This document shows, piece after piece, positions 38,955 through 47,867 of a DNA stretch of 64,000 nucleotides; positions within the stretch are counted from its first letter, which is position 1; every line of letters starts with the position of its first letter. The notes under the pieces were generated by a model. That model was not told the origin of the DNA and did no database searches. It saw nothing but the letters and a program-made list of their open reading frames with translations. This stretch comes from an uncultured Bacteroidales bacterium (GTDB lineage: Bacteria > Bacteroidota > Bacteroidia > Bacteroidales > P3), in assembly GCA_947168515.1 (NCBI GenBank), contig CAMVMF010000012.1, positions 1-64,000 on the forward strand. Direction: 5' to 3'. The translations under genes and the position numbers were made by a program.

Positions 38955-39148
38955 TATAGTCGTATGATCGACCAGAAAGGGCGGCCCCAAGGGGCCGCCC
39001 TTTCGCATTTGTATAGGCTTTGGACGGTACTAACGGGTCTGAACCAACGGCATAGCAACAAACATCCAACGGATGGGATTCATTGTTGTTGCGGATTGAA
39101 AAATCCTTATACTCAATGGTCTGGATTGCAAATCCAGACCAACGGCAG
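38955..39148. repeat. 218-bp tandem element, copy 1
   Basis: Begins TATAGTCG, then a perfect hairpin GGGCGGCCCC-AA-GGGGCCGCCC (about 38981-39002), an inner stem (GGAT/ATTC, about 39070-39083) and a final perfect hairpin GGTCTGGATT-GCA-AATCCAGACC (39118-39140). The first hairpin with following TTT may also terminate the fimbrillin transcript. Confidence 0.85.
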
Positions 39149-39172
39149 AACATAGGTTCCTCAACCTACATA

Positions 39173-39367
39173 TATAGTCGTATAATCGACCAGAAAGGGC
39201 GGCTCCATGGGGGCCGCCCTTTCGCATTTGTATAGGCTTTGGACAGGACTCAACGGGGCTGGACCAACGACATAGTACAAAACATCCAACGGGTGGGACC
39301 CATTGGTGTTGCGGATTGAAAAATCCTTATACTCAATGGTCTGGATTGCAAATCCAGACCAACGGCC
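39173..39367. repeat. 218-bp tandem element, copy 2
   Basis: Same layout as copy 1, offset 218-220 bp. The last hairpin is identical. The middle stem is GGGT/ACCC in place of GGAT/ATTC, so base changes on one side are matched on the other. The rest of 39368-39515 has no gene. Confidence 0.85.
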
Positions 39368-39515
39368 ATGTGCAGCCCATTGGTGGCGGAGGCGATAGAT
39401 GTTTTCGAAGCCCTCATGGCGGGTGATATAGACCAACCCAGGAGTGTTTAGGCGGGGCCTATATAGGGCTATTGTCTGGGCCAGCCTGATGGGTCCTGAA
39501 AGGGAGATATAATAC

Positions 39516-39544
39516 AGCGCCGCAGGAGGGGGTCCTGCGGCGCT
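39516..39544 (-). terminator. Hairpin after the 104-aa gene
   Basis: AGCGCCGCAGGA (39516-39527) pairs with TCCTGCGGCGCT (39533-39544). It is 25 nt past the stop of the minus-strand gene. No clear U-run, so terminator function is only likely. Confidence 0.5.
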
Positions 39545-39569
39545 AATATGTGGGGTTTCGGAGGGAGGC

Positions 39570-39884
39570 CTATTTCTTGCCGTGGGCGGGGTGGTCGTGG
39601 CGCTGGTTGCGCGTTTCGAGCCACGCCCACAGGCGGTACATCAGCCACCCCCACGCCAAGAAGAGGATGATGCACACCCAGGTGGGGACCGGCGAGCGGT
39701 AGGCCTCGTTGTTGACAAAGCGCTCGAAGGCGGGGATGTCGGCATAGTAGTAGGCCCCGGCCCCAAAGTCGAGGCTGTCCACCAGTCCCAACCCATTGGC
39801 CATGATATAGAGCGCACAGAGCACCACCGCGATGCCCATGCACCAGGTGACGATGCGCAGGAGCTTGCCACTACGTTTCTTCAT
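39570..39884 (-). CDS. Small membrane protein downstream of the exporter
   Basis: 104 residues, two hydrophobic helices (about 10-30, IVTWCMGIAVVLCALYIMA, and 68-88, WVCIILFLAWGWLMYRLW) around a tyrosine-rich loop, with a His-rich C-terminus. No family recognised. It follows the exporter gene after 13 nt, so both are probably one transcript and it may be an accessory subunit. Confidence 0.75.
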   Translation of the reverse strand: MKKRSGKLLRIVTWCMGIAVVLCALYIMANGLGLVDSLDFGAGAYYYADIPAFERFVNNEAYRSPVPTWVCIILFLAWGWLMYRLWAWLETRNQRHDHPAHGKK

Positions 39885-39897
39885 ACCTTAGAGAGCC

Positions 39898-41295
39898 TTA
39901 GATTGTGAGGGTGGGGATGGGGAAGAGGACTCCCGAGAGGAGCAGCCACACGGCAAAGAAGGTGAGCAGGATGTTGAAGGTCTGGCCGATGACATAGAGC
40001 CACAGCACCTTGCCGCCATGCATCTGCTTGACGATGGTCTTGAAGTGGGTGTCGAGGCCGATGCTGGTGAAGGCCAGGACGAAGGCCCAGTTCTTGTACT
40101 GGTCGAGGAGTTTGTTGATGGCACCTACCTGGTCGGAGCCGAAGGCGGGGGTGATGATGAAAGAGGCCACCAACGAAGCCACGAAGAAGCCGATGATGAA
40201 CTTGGGGAAACGGACCCATATCTCGCTGGCCCCCACGGAGCGTTTCTCGGTGTTGTCGACACGGGTGGCGAAGAAGATGGCCACGAAGAAGGCGATGAAG
40301 CCGATGAGGATGTTCTGGATGGACTTGACCAGAACGGCGGCCTGCTGGGCTTCCTCGCCCAGGGCGGTGCCGGCCACGACGACGGCGCCGGTGCTGTCGA
40401 CGGTGCCGCCGATGAGCGAGCCGCCCATCAGGGGCGACATGCCGCAGGCGCGGATGATCATAGGCTCGAAGACCATCATGAGGATGGTGAAGATGATGGA
40501 GATGGAGACGGCCAGGGAGAGGTCCTCTTTCTTGGCCTTGCAGGCGGCGCCGGTGGCGATGGCGGCGGAGGTGCCGCAGACGCTGGTGGCCGCCGAGAGG
40601 GTCATGACCAGGGGCTTGTTGTCGATCTTGAGCACACGGGTGCCCAGCTGCCACATGAAGATGATGACGATGGGGGTGACAATCCAGGCAATGCCGAGGC
40701 CGTAGAGGCCGAATTTGGCGATGTTGGAGAAGAGGACGGAGAAGCCCATGATGACGAGGCCGGTCTTGATGTAGAACTCGGTCTTGACGGCGGGTTTGAG
40801 CCACTCGGGCACGCGGATGGTGTTGGAGATAAGCAGACCCACGAAGAGGGCCCAGAAAGCCCATTCGAGGTAGCGGTTGAGGGTGTACTCGGCACTGATG
40901 AGGCGCACGACGATGGCGATGAGGTAGAGCACCAGGAAGGCGGGGATGAAGCGGCCGAGTTTCTCACCCATCAGCTTGGCACCGATGCCGAAGAGGAGGG
41001 CCAGGAGCACGCCGGTGAGCACCAGTTTGCCGAAGAAGGCCCCCGTGAGCTGCGAGCCGAGGGAGACGTATTTGCCGCTCTCGAGCTGCTCGGGGGTGAG
41101 GGACTCCCAGAGGGTGTAGGTCTTGAACTTGAGGGCCGAGAAGAAATCCCAACCCAGCAACACGTCCAGTGTACCCAGAATGATGACGATGAAACCAATC
41201 CACACGGCCAGCCAGTCCTCTTTCGTGTAGAGGTCGGACCAGTTGCCTTTCTTCTTTACAGCCGTGGCTGTAGCATTAGTATTATTATCTTTCAT
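39898..41295 (-). CDS. YeiH-family putative sulfate exporter
   Basis: Membrane transporter. 465 residues from the ATG at 41293-41295 (MKDNNTNATATAVKKKGNWS); the frame upstream for 62 codons crosses the promoter and is rejected. About ten hydrophobic segments; the conserved SAATSVCGTSAAIATGAACKAK and MSPLMGGSLIGGTVDSTGAVVVAG segments are family hallmarks. Substrate in the family is mostly predicted, not shown. First gene of a two-gene operon. Confidence 0.9.
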   Translation of the reverse strand: MKDNNTNATATAVKKKGNWSDLYTKEDWLAVWIGFIVIILGTLDVLLGWDFFSALKFKTYTLWESLTPEQLESGKYVSLGSQLTGAFFGKLVLTGVLLALLFGIGAKLMGEKLGRFIPAFLVLYLIAIVVRLISAEYTLNRYLEWAFWALFVGLLISNTIRVPEWLKPAVKTEFYIKTGLVIMGFSVLFSNIAKFGLYGLGIAWIVTPIVIIFMWQLGTRVLKIDNKPLVMTLSAATSVCGTSAAIATGAACKAKKEDLSLAVSISIIFTILMMVFEPMIIRACGMSPLMGGSLIGGTVDSTGAVVVAGTALGEEAQQAAVLVKSIQNILIGFIAFFVAIFFATRVDNTEKRSVGASEIWVRFPKFIIGFFVASLVASFIITPAFGSDQVGAINKLLDQYKNWAFVLAFTSIGLDTHFKTIVKQMHGGKVLWLYVIGQTFNILLTFFAVWLLLSGVLFPIPTLTI

Positions 41296-41319
41296 ATTGT
41301 ATATAAGTATTTTTCGGTG

Positions 41320-41350
41320 CAAAAATACAATAATTCGCGAACTTTCCAAA
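41320..41350 (-). promoter_or_regulatory. Promoter of the exporter operon
   Basis: Minus strand: TTTG at 41347-41350, 19-nt spacer, TATTTTTG at 41320-41327. The ATG is 25 nt downstream. Confidence 0.85.
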
Positions 41351-41484
41351 TTTTTCTGCACACAAAAACCATTTTTTAAGATTTGCTCCCGTGCTGGAGG
41401 GGGGCGTAAGAAACCCCAAAGACCAGTTGGGGCCAAAGTGGCGCTTCTAAGACCATTAGATAATGCGCCTGCGGGAGCCAAAAG

Positions 41485-41512
41485 AAAAAGGCTCCGCGAG
41501 TGGAGCCTTTTC
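41485..41512 (-). terminator. Terminator of the ribonucleotide reductase gene
   Basis: GGCTCC (41490-41495) pairs with GGAGCC (41502-41507), flanked by A-rich and T-rich stretches, so it can work in either direction. Confidence 0.8.
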
Positions 41513-41541
41513 TGGATATCAAATGTAAGTAATGTCCTTGA

Positions 41542-44127
41542 TTATGAGCACTTGCTCCAGCCGCAGTTGGGGCAGTTTTTGCAGCCGCCGGTGTAGATGA
41601 TTTTGGAGCCGCAGTCGGGGCACACCTCGCCGGTTTCGGTGCCATCCTTGATGAAGCGCTTGAGGGCGCGGGCTACGCCGTTGGACCAGGTGGTGATGCT
41701 GTCGACATCGAAGTTGAGTTTGCCAATGAGGTCCACGACATTGGGGATGGGCATGCCGTGGCGGAGGATGCCGCTGATGAGCTTGGCGTAGTTCCAGTAC
41801 TCTTTGTTGAACATGCGGGAGAGGCCCTCGATGGTGACATGGTAGCCGTCCTGGTCGAGGAACTGGAAGTCGTAGCGCGCATGCTCCTGCCCCGGTTCCT
41901 TGACGCGGATGACGAAGCCTTTCTCCACCCACTTGGGCAGCACGAAGTTGTCGGCCTTGCCGGTGAAGATCTCGTAGGGGCGGCCTTCGTACATGCCCAC
42001 CACGGCAATCCAGTCTTCGCGGTCGTTGCGGAAACGGATGACCTCGGCCTCCAATTTCTTGGGGCGCTTGGGGGCCTTGCGCTCGGCGAACTGGGCATCG
42101 TCCTTGCAGGCCTCGCTCTTGGAGACGAGGACGCCGTTGCGGGAGCCCTCGCGGTAGATGGTGCAGCCCTTGCAGCCGGACTCCCAGGCGGTCATGTATA
42201 TGGTGCTTACTATTTCCTCGGAAGTTTCCTTGGGGATGTTGACGGTGACGCTGATGGAGTGGTCCACCCATTTCTGGATGGCGCCCTGCATCTTGACCTT
42301 GTTGACCCAGTCGATGTCGGCGGAAGTGGCCTTATAGTAGGGGGACTGCTGAACCAGGGTGTCGAGCTCGCTGTCGTCGAGGGCGTTGATTTGGTCCATG
42401 GTGTATCCCTTGTTGATTTTCAACCAATCGATGAACTTGGGATGCAGCACATTGTATTCTTCGAAGAAGTCGCCGCTCTCGTCCTTGATGATTTTGTGTT
42501 TGGAGGAATCCTTGTCGTTGGGGTTGATTTTCTTGCGGCGCTTGTAGCTGACCAGGAAGACGGGTTCGATGCCGGAAGTGGTCTGGGTGCAGATGCTGAC
42601 GGTGCCGGTGGGGGCGATGGTGAGCAGTGCGATGTTGCGGCGGCCGTACTGCACCATCTGGGCGTACATGGCGGGGTCGGCCTCGGCCAGACGCTGGATG
42701 AAGGGGTTGAGTTTCTCACGGTTGGCATCGTAGAGGGGGAAGCTGCCGCGCTCCTTGGCCATGATGACCGAAGAGCCGTAGGCGGCGCAAGCCAAAGCGC
42801 GGTGGACCGAGACGGAGAACTCGGTGGCCTCGTCAGTACCGTAGCGCAGGCCCATGGCGGCCAGCATGTCGCCCTCGGCGGTGATGCCGAACCCGGTGCG
42901 GCGGCCTTCGAGGCACTTCATCTTGATGTTGAGCCAGAGGTTGCGCTCGACGCCCTTGATGTCTTCGTCCTCGGGGTCGTTGTCGATCTTGGTGAGGATT
43001 TGGTTGATTTTCTCCAGCTCCAGGTCGATCAGGTCGTCCATCAGACGCTGGCCTTTCATGATATGGTCGCGGAAGAGGTCGAAGTCGAAAGAGGCCTGAG
43101 GGGTGAAGGGATGCTTGACATAGCTGTAGAGGTTGCAGGCGATGAGTCGGCAACTATCGTAAGGGCAGAGCGGTATTTCGCCACAAGGATTGGTGGAGAC
43201 GGTGCGGTAGCCGAAGTCGGCATAACAGTCGGGCACGCTCTCGCGGATGATGGTGTCCCAGAACATCACGCCGGGCTCGGCAGAAGCCCAGGCGTTGTGG
43301 ATGATTTTGTTCCAGAGGGCGCGGGCGTCGATTTCCTGAGTGAAGGAGGGTGTGGGGGAGTCGATGGGATATTGCTGCACGAAGGGCTTGCCGCTGCGCA
43401 CGCACTCCATGAACTCGTCGGTGATCTTAACGGAGATGTTGGCACCGGTGATCTTGCCCTGTTCGAGTTTGGCATCGATGAACTGCTCGGCATTGGGGTG
43501 CTTGATATTGATCGTGAGCATGAGTGCTCCGCGGCGGCCGCCTTGTGCCACCTCGCGGGTGGTGTTGCTGTAGCGTTCCATGAAGGGGACGATGCCGGTG
43601 GAGGTGAGGGCGCTATTCTTGACCGGGCTGCCGGCGGGGCGGATATGGGAGAGGTCGTGGCCGACGCCGCCGCGGCGTTTCATGAGCTGCACCTGCTCCT
43701 GGTCGATCTTCATAATGCCGCCGTAGGAGTCGCTGGGGCCGCTGTTGCCGATGACGAAGCAGTTGGAGAGGGAGACGACCTGGAAGTTGTTGCCGATGCC
43801 GGACATGGGGCTGCCCTGAGGGATGATGTACTTGAAATCCTTCAGGAGCCCATAGATGGTCTCCTCCGACATGGGGTTGGGGTAGTTTTGCTCGATGCGG
43901 GCAAACTCGGCAGCCAGGCGGTGGTGCATCATGTCGGGATTGAGTTCGTAGATCTTGTCGTCCTCGCGGAGGGCGTATTTGTTCATCCAAACATTGGCGG
44001 CAAGTTCGTCGCCTCCGAAGTATTTGATGGAGGATTCCATAATCTCCTTGGGAGAGTACTGGGTGTACTCCTTAGGCTTAAGGTGCTGATTATCATCACC
44101 AAAATCCAAAAACATTTCCGATGACAT
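41542..44127 (-). CDS. nrdJ: Class II (adenosylcobalamin-dependent) ribonucleotide reductase
   Basis: Makes deoxyribonucleotides using a radical from adenosylcobalamin, with or without oxygen. 861 residues. Barrel motifs include NCFVIGNSGPSDSYGGIM, the NPCGEIPLCPYDSC active-site cysteine segment and APTGTVS. The C-terminal tail carries CPDCG and CKNCPNCGWSKC (about 835-861), the redox and zinc-like cysteines of NrdJ. Monocistronic with a terminator. Its cofactor is completed by the adenosyltransferase at 60737-61276. I see no B12 riboswitch upstream. Confidence 0.96.
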   Translation of the reverse strand: MSSEMFLDFGDDNQHLKPKEYTQYSPKEIMESSIKYFGGDELAANVWMNKYALREDDKIYELNPDMMHHRLAAEFARIEQNYPNPMSEETIYGLLKDFKYIIPQGSPMSGIGNNFQVVSLSNCFVIGNSGPSDSYGGIMKIDQEQVQLMKRRGGVGHDLSHIRPAGSPVKNSALTSTGIVPFMERYSNTTREVAQGGRRGALMLTINIKHPNAEQFIDAKLEQGKITGANISVKITDEFMECVRSGKPFVQQYPIDSPTPSFTQEIDARALWNKIIHNAWASAEPGVMFWDTIIRESVPDCYADFGYRTVSTNPCGEIPLCPYDSCRLIACNLYSYVKHPFTPQASFDFDLFRDHIMKGQRLMDDLIDLELEKINQILTKIDNDPEDEDIKGVERNLWLNIKMKCLEGRRTGFGITAEGDMLAAMGLRYGTDEATEFSVSVHRALACAAYGSSVIMAKERGSFPLYDANREKLNPFIQRLAEADPAMYAQMVQYGRRNIALLTIAPTGTVSICTQTTSGIEPVFLVSYKRRKKINPNDKDSSKHKIIKDESGDFFEEYNVLHPKFIDWLKINKGYTMDQINALDDSELDTLVQQSPYYKATSADIDWVNKVKMQGAIQKWVDHSISVTVNIPKETSEEIVSTIYMTAWESGCKGCTIYREGSRNGVLVSKSEACKDDAQFAERKAPKRPKKLEAEVIRFRNDREDWIAVVGMYEGRPYEIFTGKADNFVLPKWVEKGFVIRVKEPGQEHARYDFQFLDQDGYHVTIEGLSRMFNKEYWNYAKLISGILRHGMPIPNVVDLIGKLNFDVDSITTWSNGVARALKRFIKDGTETGEVCPDCGSKIIYTGGCKNCPNCGWSKCS

Positions 44128-44374
44128 AGATGCGTTTCTTTCTAATGTTATACTATATAATTAATTACAGCGATGGGTGCCTTTTTTTTGAGAATGCTAA
44201 ATTACACATAAGTTTTCGTATAGTGGGAAACGAGTTATCAACATTAGGACTGAAAAAAACGGCAAAATACTGTCTTTCAAACTATCCAAAGATGATAACG
44301 TGTGGGAGGAGATTTTAGGCACCCCCTGCAGAGAAAAAAAGCCCTTCTTATGGAGGGGAAGAAGGGCCCGCAAC
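44128..44374 (-). promoter_or_regulatory. nrdJ leader region
   Basis: No gene. GGGTGCC and GGCACCC occur at its two ends (about 44175-44181 and 44318-44324) and can pair over about 150 nt, next to a poly-A/poly-T run. A stable hairpin GCCCTTCTT/AAGAAGGGC lies at 44341-44367. The promoter is unclear (best weak match TATTTTGC on the minus strand, near 44265). Confidence 0.35.
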
Positions 44375-44408
44375 AAAAAAGCCGAAGCTTTATGAGCTTC
44401 GGCTTTTT
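44375..44408. terminator. Strong bidirectional terminator
   Basis: GCCGAAGCT (44381-44389) pairs with AGCTTCGGC (44395-44403), with six A before and five T after. It ends the rpsT transcript on the minus strand. Confidence 0.9.
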
Positions 44409-44427
44409 GTTATCCTATGGAATCGGA

Positions 44428-44679
44428 TTACATTGCGTTGACCTGTTTCATCAACTTAGATTTCAAGTTAGAGGCCTTGTTCTTGTGGATGACGGAACGC
44501 TTGGCCAACTTGTCGATGATGGAAACCATCTTGGGCAGTCTCTCAGTAGCAGTGTTCTTGTCTTCCAGTGCGCGGAAATCACGCAGAGCGTTGCGCATGG
44601 TCTTGGCGTAGTAACGATTCTCAACTCTTCTCTTTTCGTTAGAACGGATTCTTTTTTTTGCAGACTTGTGATGTGCCAT
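44428..44679 (-). CDS. rpsT: 30S ribosomal protein S20
   Basis: 16S rRNA-binding assembly protein. 83 residues, all helical and basic: MAHHKSAKKRIRSNEKRR start and SVIHKNKASNLKSKLMKQV end are typical of S20. It lies 33 nt downstream of tRNA-Glu on the same strand, so the two are likely co-transcribed from the tRNA promoter. Confidence 0.97.
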   Translation of the reverse strand: MAHHKSAKKRIRSNEKRRVENRYYAKTMRNALRDFRALEDKNTATERLPKMVSIIDKLAKRSVIHKNKASNLKSKLMKQVNAM

Positions 44680-44712
44680 AATCTTTATTAATCTATCTTT
44701 CTTTTTTAGTTG

Positions 44713-44787
44713 TAGTCCGTGCGGGATTCGAACCCGCGATTTTAAGAATGAAAATCTTACGTCCTGGGCCAGCTAGACGAACGGACC
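44713..44787 (-). tRNA. tRNA-Glu (anticodon TTC)
   Basis: Minus strand: acceptor GGTCCGT pairs with ACGGACT (G-U at the end), positions 8-9 TC, D-stem GTCT, anticodon stem TAAGA/TCTTA with loop TTTTCAT giving TTC, and T-arm GCGGG/CCCGC around GTTCGAATC. CCA is not encoded. Confidence 0.95.
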
Positions 44788-44820
44788 ATTTTGCGCTCTC
44801 TTGTCTCTCAAAAGCGGGTG

Positions 44821-44851
44821 CAAAATTACCAACTTTTTTTGAATTGGCAAA
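44821..44851 (-). promoter_or_regulatory. Promoter of tRNA-Glu and rpsT
   Basis: Minus strand: TTTG at 44848-44851, 19-nt spacer, TAATTTTG at 44821-44828. It lies 33 nt before the tRNA. Confidence 0.85.
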
Positions 44852-44888
44852 ATATTTTTTCACTAAAAATTGTGAACAAAACCGGCGA

Positions 44889-45563
44889 TTAGTCCGTATC
44901 TGCCTGAAAACGAAAGCCTAAACGCTTGCCTGTGGCGAGTGTTTTTTTGTCATAATCGGACCGCATTTCGCCCACAGAGACCAGCTTAACCTCGTCGTAA
45001 GGAGGTGTTAATAAATCAAAATTGGTGGTATACTCGATGGCACTCTCCACTATACTTAGCACTGACTCGTTGTTAATCAGCGCGATATTGAAATTATTGT
45101 ATAGCATGCCCAGCTCGCGTTTGCCCTCGATGAAGTAGTGTTTCTCGTAGTTAACAAACACACGGCCAATCATATACCCGAGGTCTTGGTCGCGGTGGTA
45201 GGTGAAGGAGTCGGCCAAGAAGTTGTAGATGCGGATCACACCGCAATAGGAGCGTCGGGAATCCTCGCGGATATACGGCGACTTCATGACCTGATGGTCA
45301 CGCGAGAACTCAAAAACATTGGTGTGCATGTCGAACACCAGCACGTCGCCGGCAAACTTCACCTCGAACTCGAAGTCGCCATGGTCGGTAAACTCGAAGG
45401 CCACATTGCGTCCTTCGCGGCGGTTCACCTCCTGGAAGGTGGCAATCAGTTCGCGGGTGGTGGTGCGGAAGAGCTCGAAAGTCTCCTTCGTGGAGGCAAA
45501 AACTTTCTGTTTGAGGTCGCTCTTGTCAAAGACCAAGTTCTTTAACGATTCTTTCAGTTCCAT
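44889..45563 (-). CDS. Conserved hypothetical protein of 224 residues
   Basis: Start at the ATG at 45561-45563 (MELKESLKNLVFDKSDLKQK). Soluble, alpha/beta, no signal peptide or membrane helix. Visible features are GDFEFEVKFAGDVLVFDMHTN, a YCGVIRIYNFLADSFTYHRDQD stretch with aromatic and His residues, and LGYMIGRVFVNYEKHYFIEG. I think similar proteins are widespread in Bacteroidales, but I know no function. Own promoter; transcribed toward tRNA-Glu. Confidence 0.82.
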   Translation of the reverse strand: MELKESLKNLVFDKSDLKQKVFASTKETFELFRTTTRELIATFQEVNRREGRNVAFEFTDHGDFEFEVKFAGDVLVFDMHTNVFEFSRDHQVMKSPYIREDSRRSYCGVIRIYNFLADSFTYHRDQDLGYMIGRVFVNYEKHYFIEGKRELGMLYNNFNIALINNESVLSIVESAIEYTTNFDLLTPPYDEVKLVSVGEMRSDYDKKTLATGKRLGFRFQADTD

Positions 45564-45585
45564 GTCTTTTCTTTTTTTGAGGGTG

Positions 45586-45593
45586 CAAAGATA
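45586..45593 (-). promoter_or_regulatory. -7 box of the 224-aa gene
   Basis: TATCTTTG on the minus strand, 22 nt before the ATG; no -33 match. Confidence 0.6.
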
Positions 45594-45646
45594 CAACTTT
45601 TTTATGGAATGAGAAGAGCGAAATATAAATTGTGGGAAAAAATGTG

Positions 45647-45654
45647 TATCTTTG
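45647..45654 (+). promoter_or_regulatory. -7 box facing the C69 peptidase gene
   Basis: TATCTTTG on the plus strand, about 365 nt before the peptidase ATG and divergent from the previous promoter. A transcript from here would cross the repeat at 45788-45880. Confidence 0.5.
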
Positions 45655-45787
45655 CAACCACAAACTGAACACTAAGGGATGGGTACTTTTATAGGTGGGT
45701 AAATAGGTTATTGGGGTATTCGTTATTAGACAAAAGAAAAATGGAACAAATTAATATAAGATGAGCACTAAAAATCGTGCGTTTTAT

Positions 45788-45880
45788 GTTGTGCCCTTCC
45801 AGGGCGTCATTTGTAACCCACTCATTTACCCAAGGCGTTGCCATTGGGCTAGATCTGTTTAAGCCCTTTCAGGGCTTTTC
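45788..45880. repeat. Extragenic repeat with three small hairpins
   Basis: GCCCTT-CCA-GGGC, ACCCAAGGCGTTGCCATTGGGCT and AGCCCTTTCAGGGCTTTT follow each other. This GCCCTNNNAGGGC type recurs between genes in Bacteroidales. No frame. The remaining 45881-46018 is AT-rich with no feature. Confidence 0.55.
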
Positions 45881-46018
45881 TAGAGGTTACCATAAGTCAG
45901 TACCCATAAATAGTGTGCATTTTGTCAACACGAATTACCACTAATTATCCATTAATTATAATTAATGGTCAATTAAATGGAAAATATATGTAAAAAATAT
46001 TTGAACAATTAATTATCT

Positions 46019-47731
46019 ATGAAGAAACAAATCCTCTCCGCGCTCCTGCTCGTGCTGTTCGGCCTACAGCTCTCGGCCGGATATGCCTGCACCAATTTCC
46101 TGCTGACCAAAGGCAGCACCACCGACGGCAGCACCATGATCACCTATGCCGCCGACTCGCACACCCGCTACGGCCAGCTGCGCTACCACGCCGGCGGGGC
46201 GCACCAGCCCGGCGAGATGCTGAGCCTGTACAACTACGGCAGCCTCAAACACCAGATAGACATCCCGCAGGTGCCCTACACCTACCGCGTGGTGGGCTTC
46301 ATCAACGAGCACCAGTTTTCCATGGGTGAAACCACTTGGGGCGGCATCGAGCCCCTATCCAAGGGCAACGCCACAGGCATCGACTACGGCAACCTCATAT
46401 ACCTGGCCTTGCAACGTGCCAAGAACTGCCGCGAGGCCATCCGGGTGATGGCGGACCTGGTGGAGACCTACGGCTATGCCGATGGCGGCGAGACCTTCTC
46501 GCTGTGCGACCCTGAGGAGGTGTGGCTTTTCGAGATCACCAGCAAGGGCGAGGAGAAAGGCGCCGTGTGGGTGGCCCGCCGTGTGCCGGAAGGCTATGTC
46601 AGCGCCCATGCCAACCAAGCCCGCGTCACCACCTTTCCACAAGAGACAGGCAAATTCAAGAAAACCCGCGGCAAGGGGCTGCACAAGACCATCAGCAGCA
46701 AACATCTAGACTATATCAACGAGCCCGAGGTGGAATGCGTCTACAGCGCGGATGTGGTCACCTTTGCCCAAAAGCATGGCTGGGCAGCCTATGCGGGCAA
46801 ACCCAAGCATACCGATGCCGACTTCAGCTATGCCGACACTTACAACCCCCTCACCTTCTCGGGCCTGCGTGCCTGCGAGGCCCGCGTGTATGCCTTCTTC
46901 AACCGTGTGGCCCCAGACATGAAACGCTACGAGGCCTACGCCATGGGAGACCCCACCGCCGAACGCCTGCCCCTGTGGATCAAGCCCGACCACAAGATCG
47001 GTGTGCATGAAGTGATGGAACTGATGCGCGACCACTTCGAAGGCACCCCCATGGACATGACGCAGGACGTTGGGGCCGGTCCCTTCCACTGCCCCTACCG
47101 CTGGCGGCCTATGGAGTTCAAGGTCGACGGCAAGGAGTATGTCCACGAACGTGCCATCAGCACCCAGCAGACCGGCTTCAGCTTCGTGGCCCAGAGCCGC
47201 GGCTGGCTGCCCAACCCTGTGGGCGGCATCATCTGGTTTGGCGTCGACGACACCTACAGCACCTGCTACTGCCCCATGTTCTGCTGCCTGGACAGCGTGC
47301 CCCTCTGCTTCCGCGAGGGCAACGGCTCCATGAGCCGGTACTCACCCACCGCGGCCTTCTGGCTCTTCAACCGGGTGAGCAATTTCTGCTACCTGCGCTA
47401 CGACGCCATGATACAAGACGTGCGCACCTTCCAGAAATCATACGAAGAGTACTTTATTGGACGTGTCAACAACCTGGGGGCCTATGCCTCCATCGCCGAG
47501 CTCAACGCCCTCAGCCATAAGCTGGCCGCCGAGATGATGGAGGGCTGGAACCGCCTGGACCAGCAGCTGCTCACCCGCTACATCGACGGCAACATCAAGT
47601 ATCTCACCCCCGACGGCACCATCGAGACCACGCCCACCGGGGTGGTGCGCTTCCCACAGCAGCCTCCCTACCCCGACTGGTTCTACCGCCAGATAGTGGA
47701 CGACCACGGCGAGGTGCTGCAGGTCAGATAG
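46019..47731 (+). CDS. Exported C69 family dipeptidase
   Basis: Cysteine-type peptidase of the PepD group, Ntn-hydrolase fold. 570 residues. The N-terminal Cys24 of YACTNFLLTKGSTTDGS follows the signal peptide (MKKQILSALLLVLFGLQLSAG) and is expected to become the N-terminal nucleophile. Conserved GGETFSLCDPEEVWLFEI and AHANQARVTTF stretches follow. Probably acts in the periplasm on dipeptides or oligopeptides, together with the S9 and S46 enzymes of this window. Confidence 0.93.
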   Translation: MKKQILSALLLVLFGLQLSAGYACTNFLLTKGSTTDGSTMITYAADSHTRYGQLRYHAGGAHQPGEMLSLYNYGSLKHQIDIPQVPYTYRVVGFINEHQFSMGETTWGGIEPLSKGNATGIDYGNLIYLALQRAKNCREAIRVMADLVETYGYADGGETFSLCDPEEVWLFEITSKGEEKGAVWVARRVPEGYVSAHANQARVTTFPQETGKFKKTRGKGLHKTISSKHLDYINEPEVECVYSADVVTFAQKHGWAAYAGKPKHTDADFSYADTYNPLTFSGLRACEARVYAFFNRVAPDMKRYEAYAMGDPTAERLPLWIKPDHKIGVHEVMELMRDHFEGTPMDMTQDVGAGPFHCPYRWRPMEFKVDGKEYVHERAISTQQTGFSFVAQSRGWLPNPVGGIIWFGVDDTYSTCYCPMFCCLDSVPLCFREGNGSMSRYSPTAAFWLFNRVSNFCYLRYDAMIQDVRTFQKSYEEYFIGRVNNLGAYASIAELNALSHKLAAEMMEGWNRLDQQLLTRYIDGNIKYLTPDGTIETTPTGVVRFPQQPPYPDWFYRQIVDDHGEVLQVR

Positions 47732-47867
47732 TGTACGGCGGCAACTACGATGAACTGGTCGCGATTGGCAACACCCATTCATTGCCTCGAAAGGGCAGAC
47801 TCAGATCTAGCTGTAGGCAACAGCACGATACCGAAAAGTCCTGTAAGGGCCAAACGATTTTTAGTTC

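Noticed and set aside
39030-39436. Short minus-strand open frames inside the 218-bp tandem element
   Set aside because: They arise from the repeat itself; hairpin covariation shows structure, not protein, is conserved.
41296-41481. Extended N-terminus for the YeiH-like exporter
   Set aside because: It reads through a perfect promoter (TTTG-N19-TATTTTTG) and has no membrane-protein homology.
40018-44124. Long plus-strand open frames opposite the exporter and nrdJ (453 and 788 codons)
   Set aside because: They mirror the codon structure of the real minus-strand genes, have low-complexity composition and no homology-like motifs.
44128-44340. B12 riboswitch before nrdJ
   Set aside because: No B12 box (GCCACTG-type) was found on either strand in the leader.
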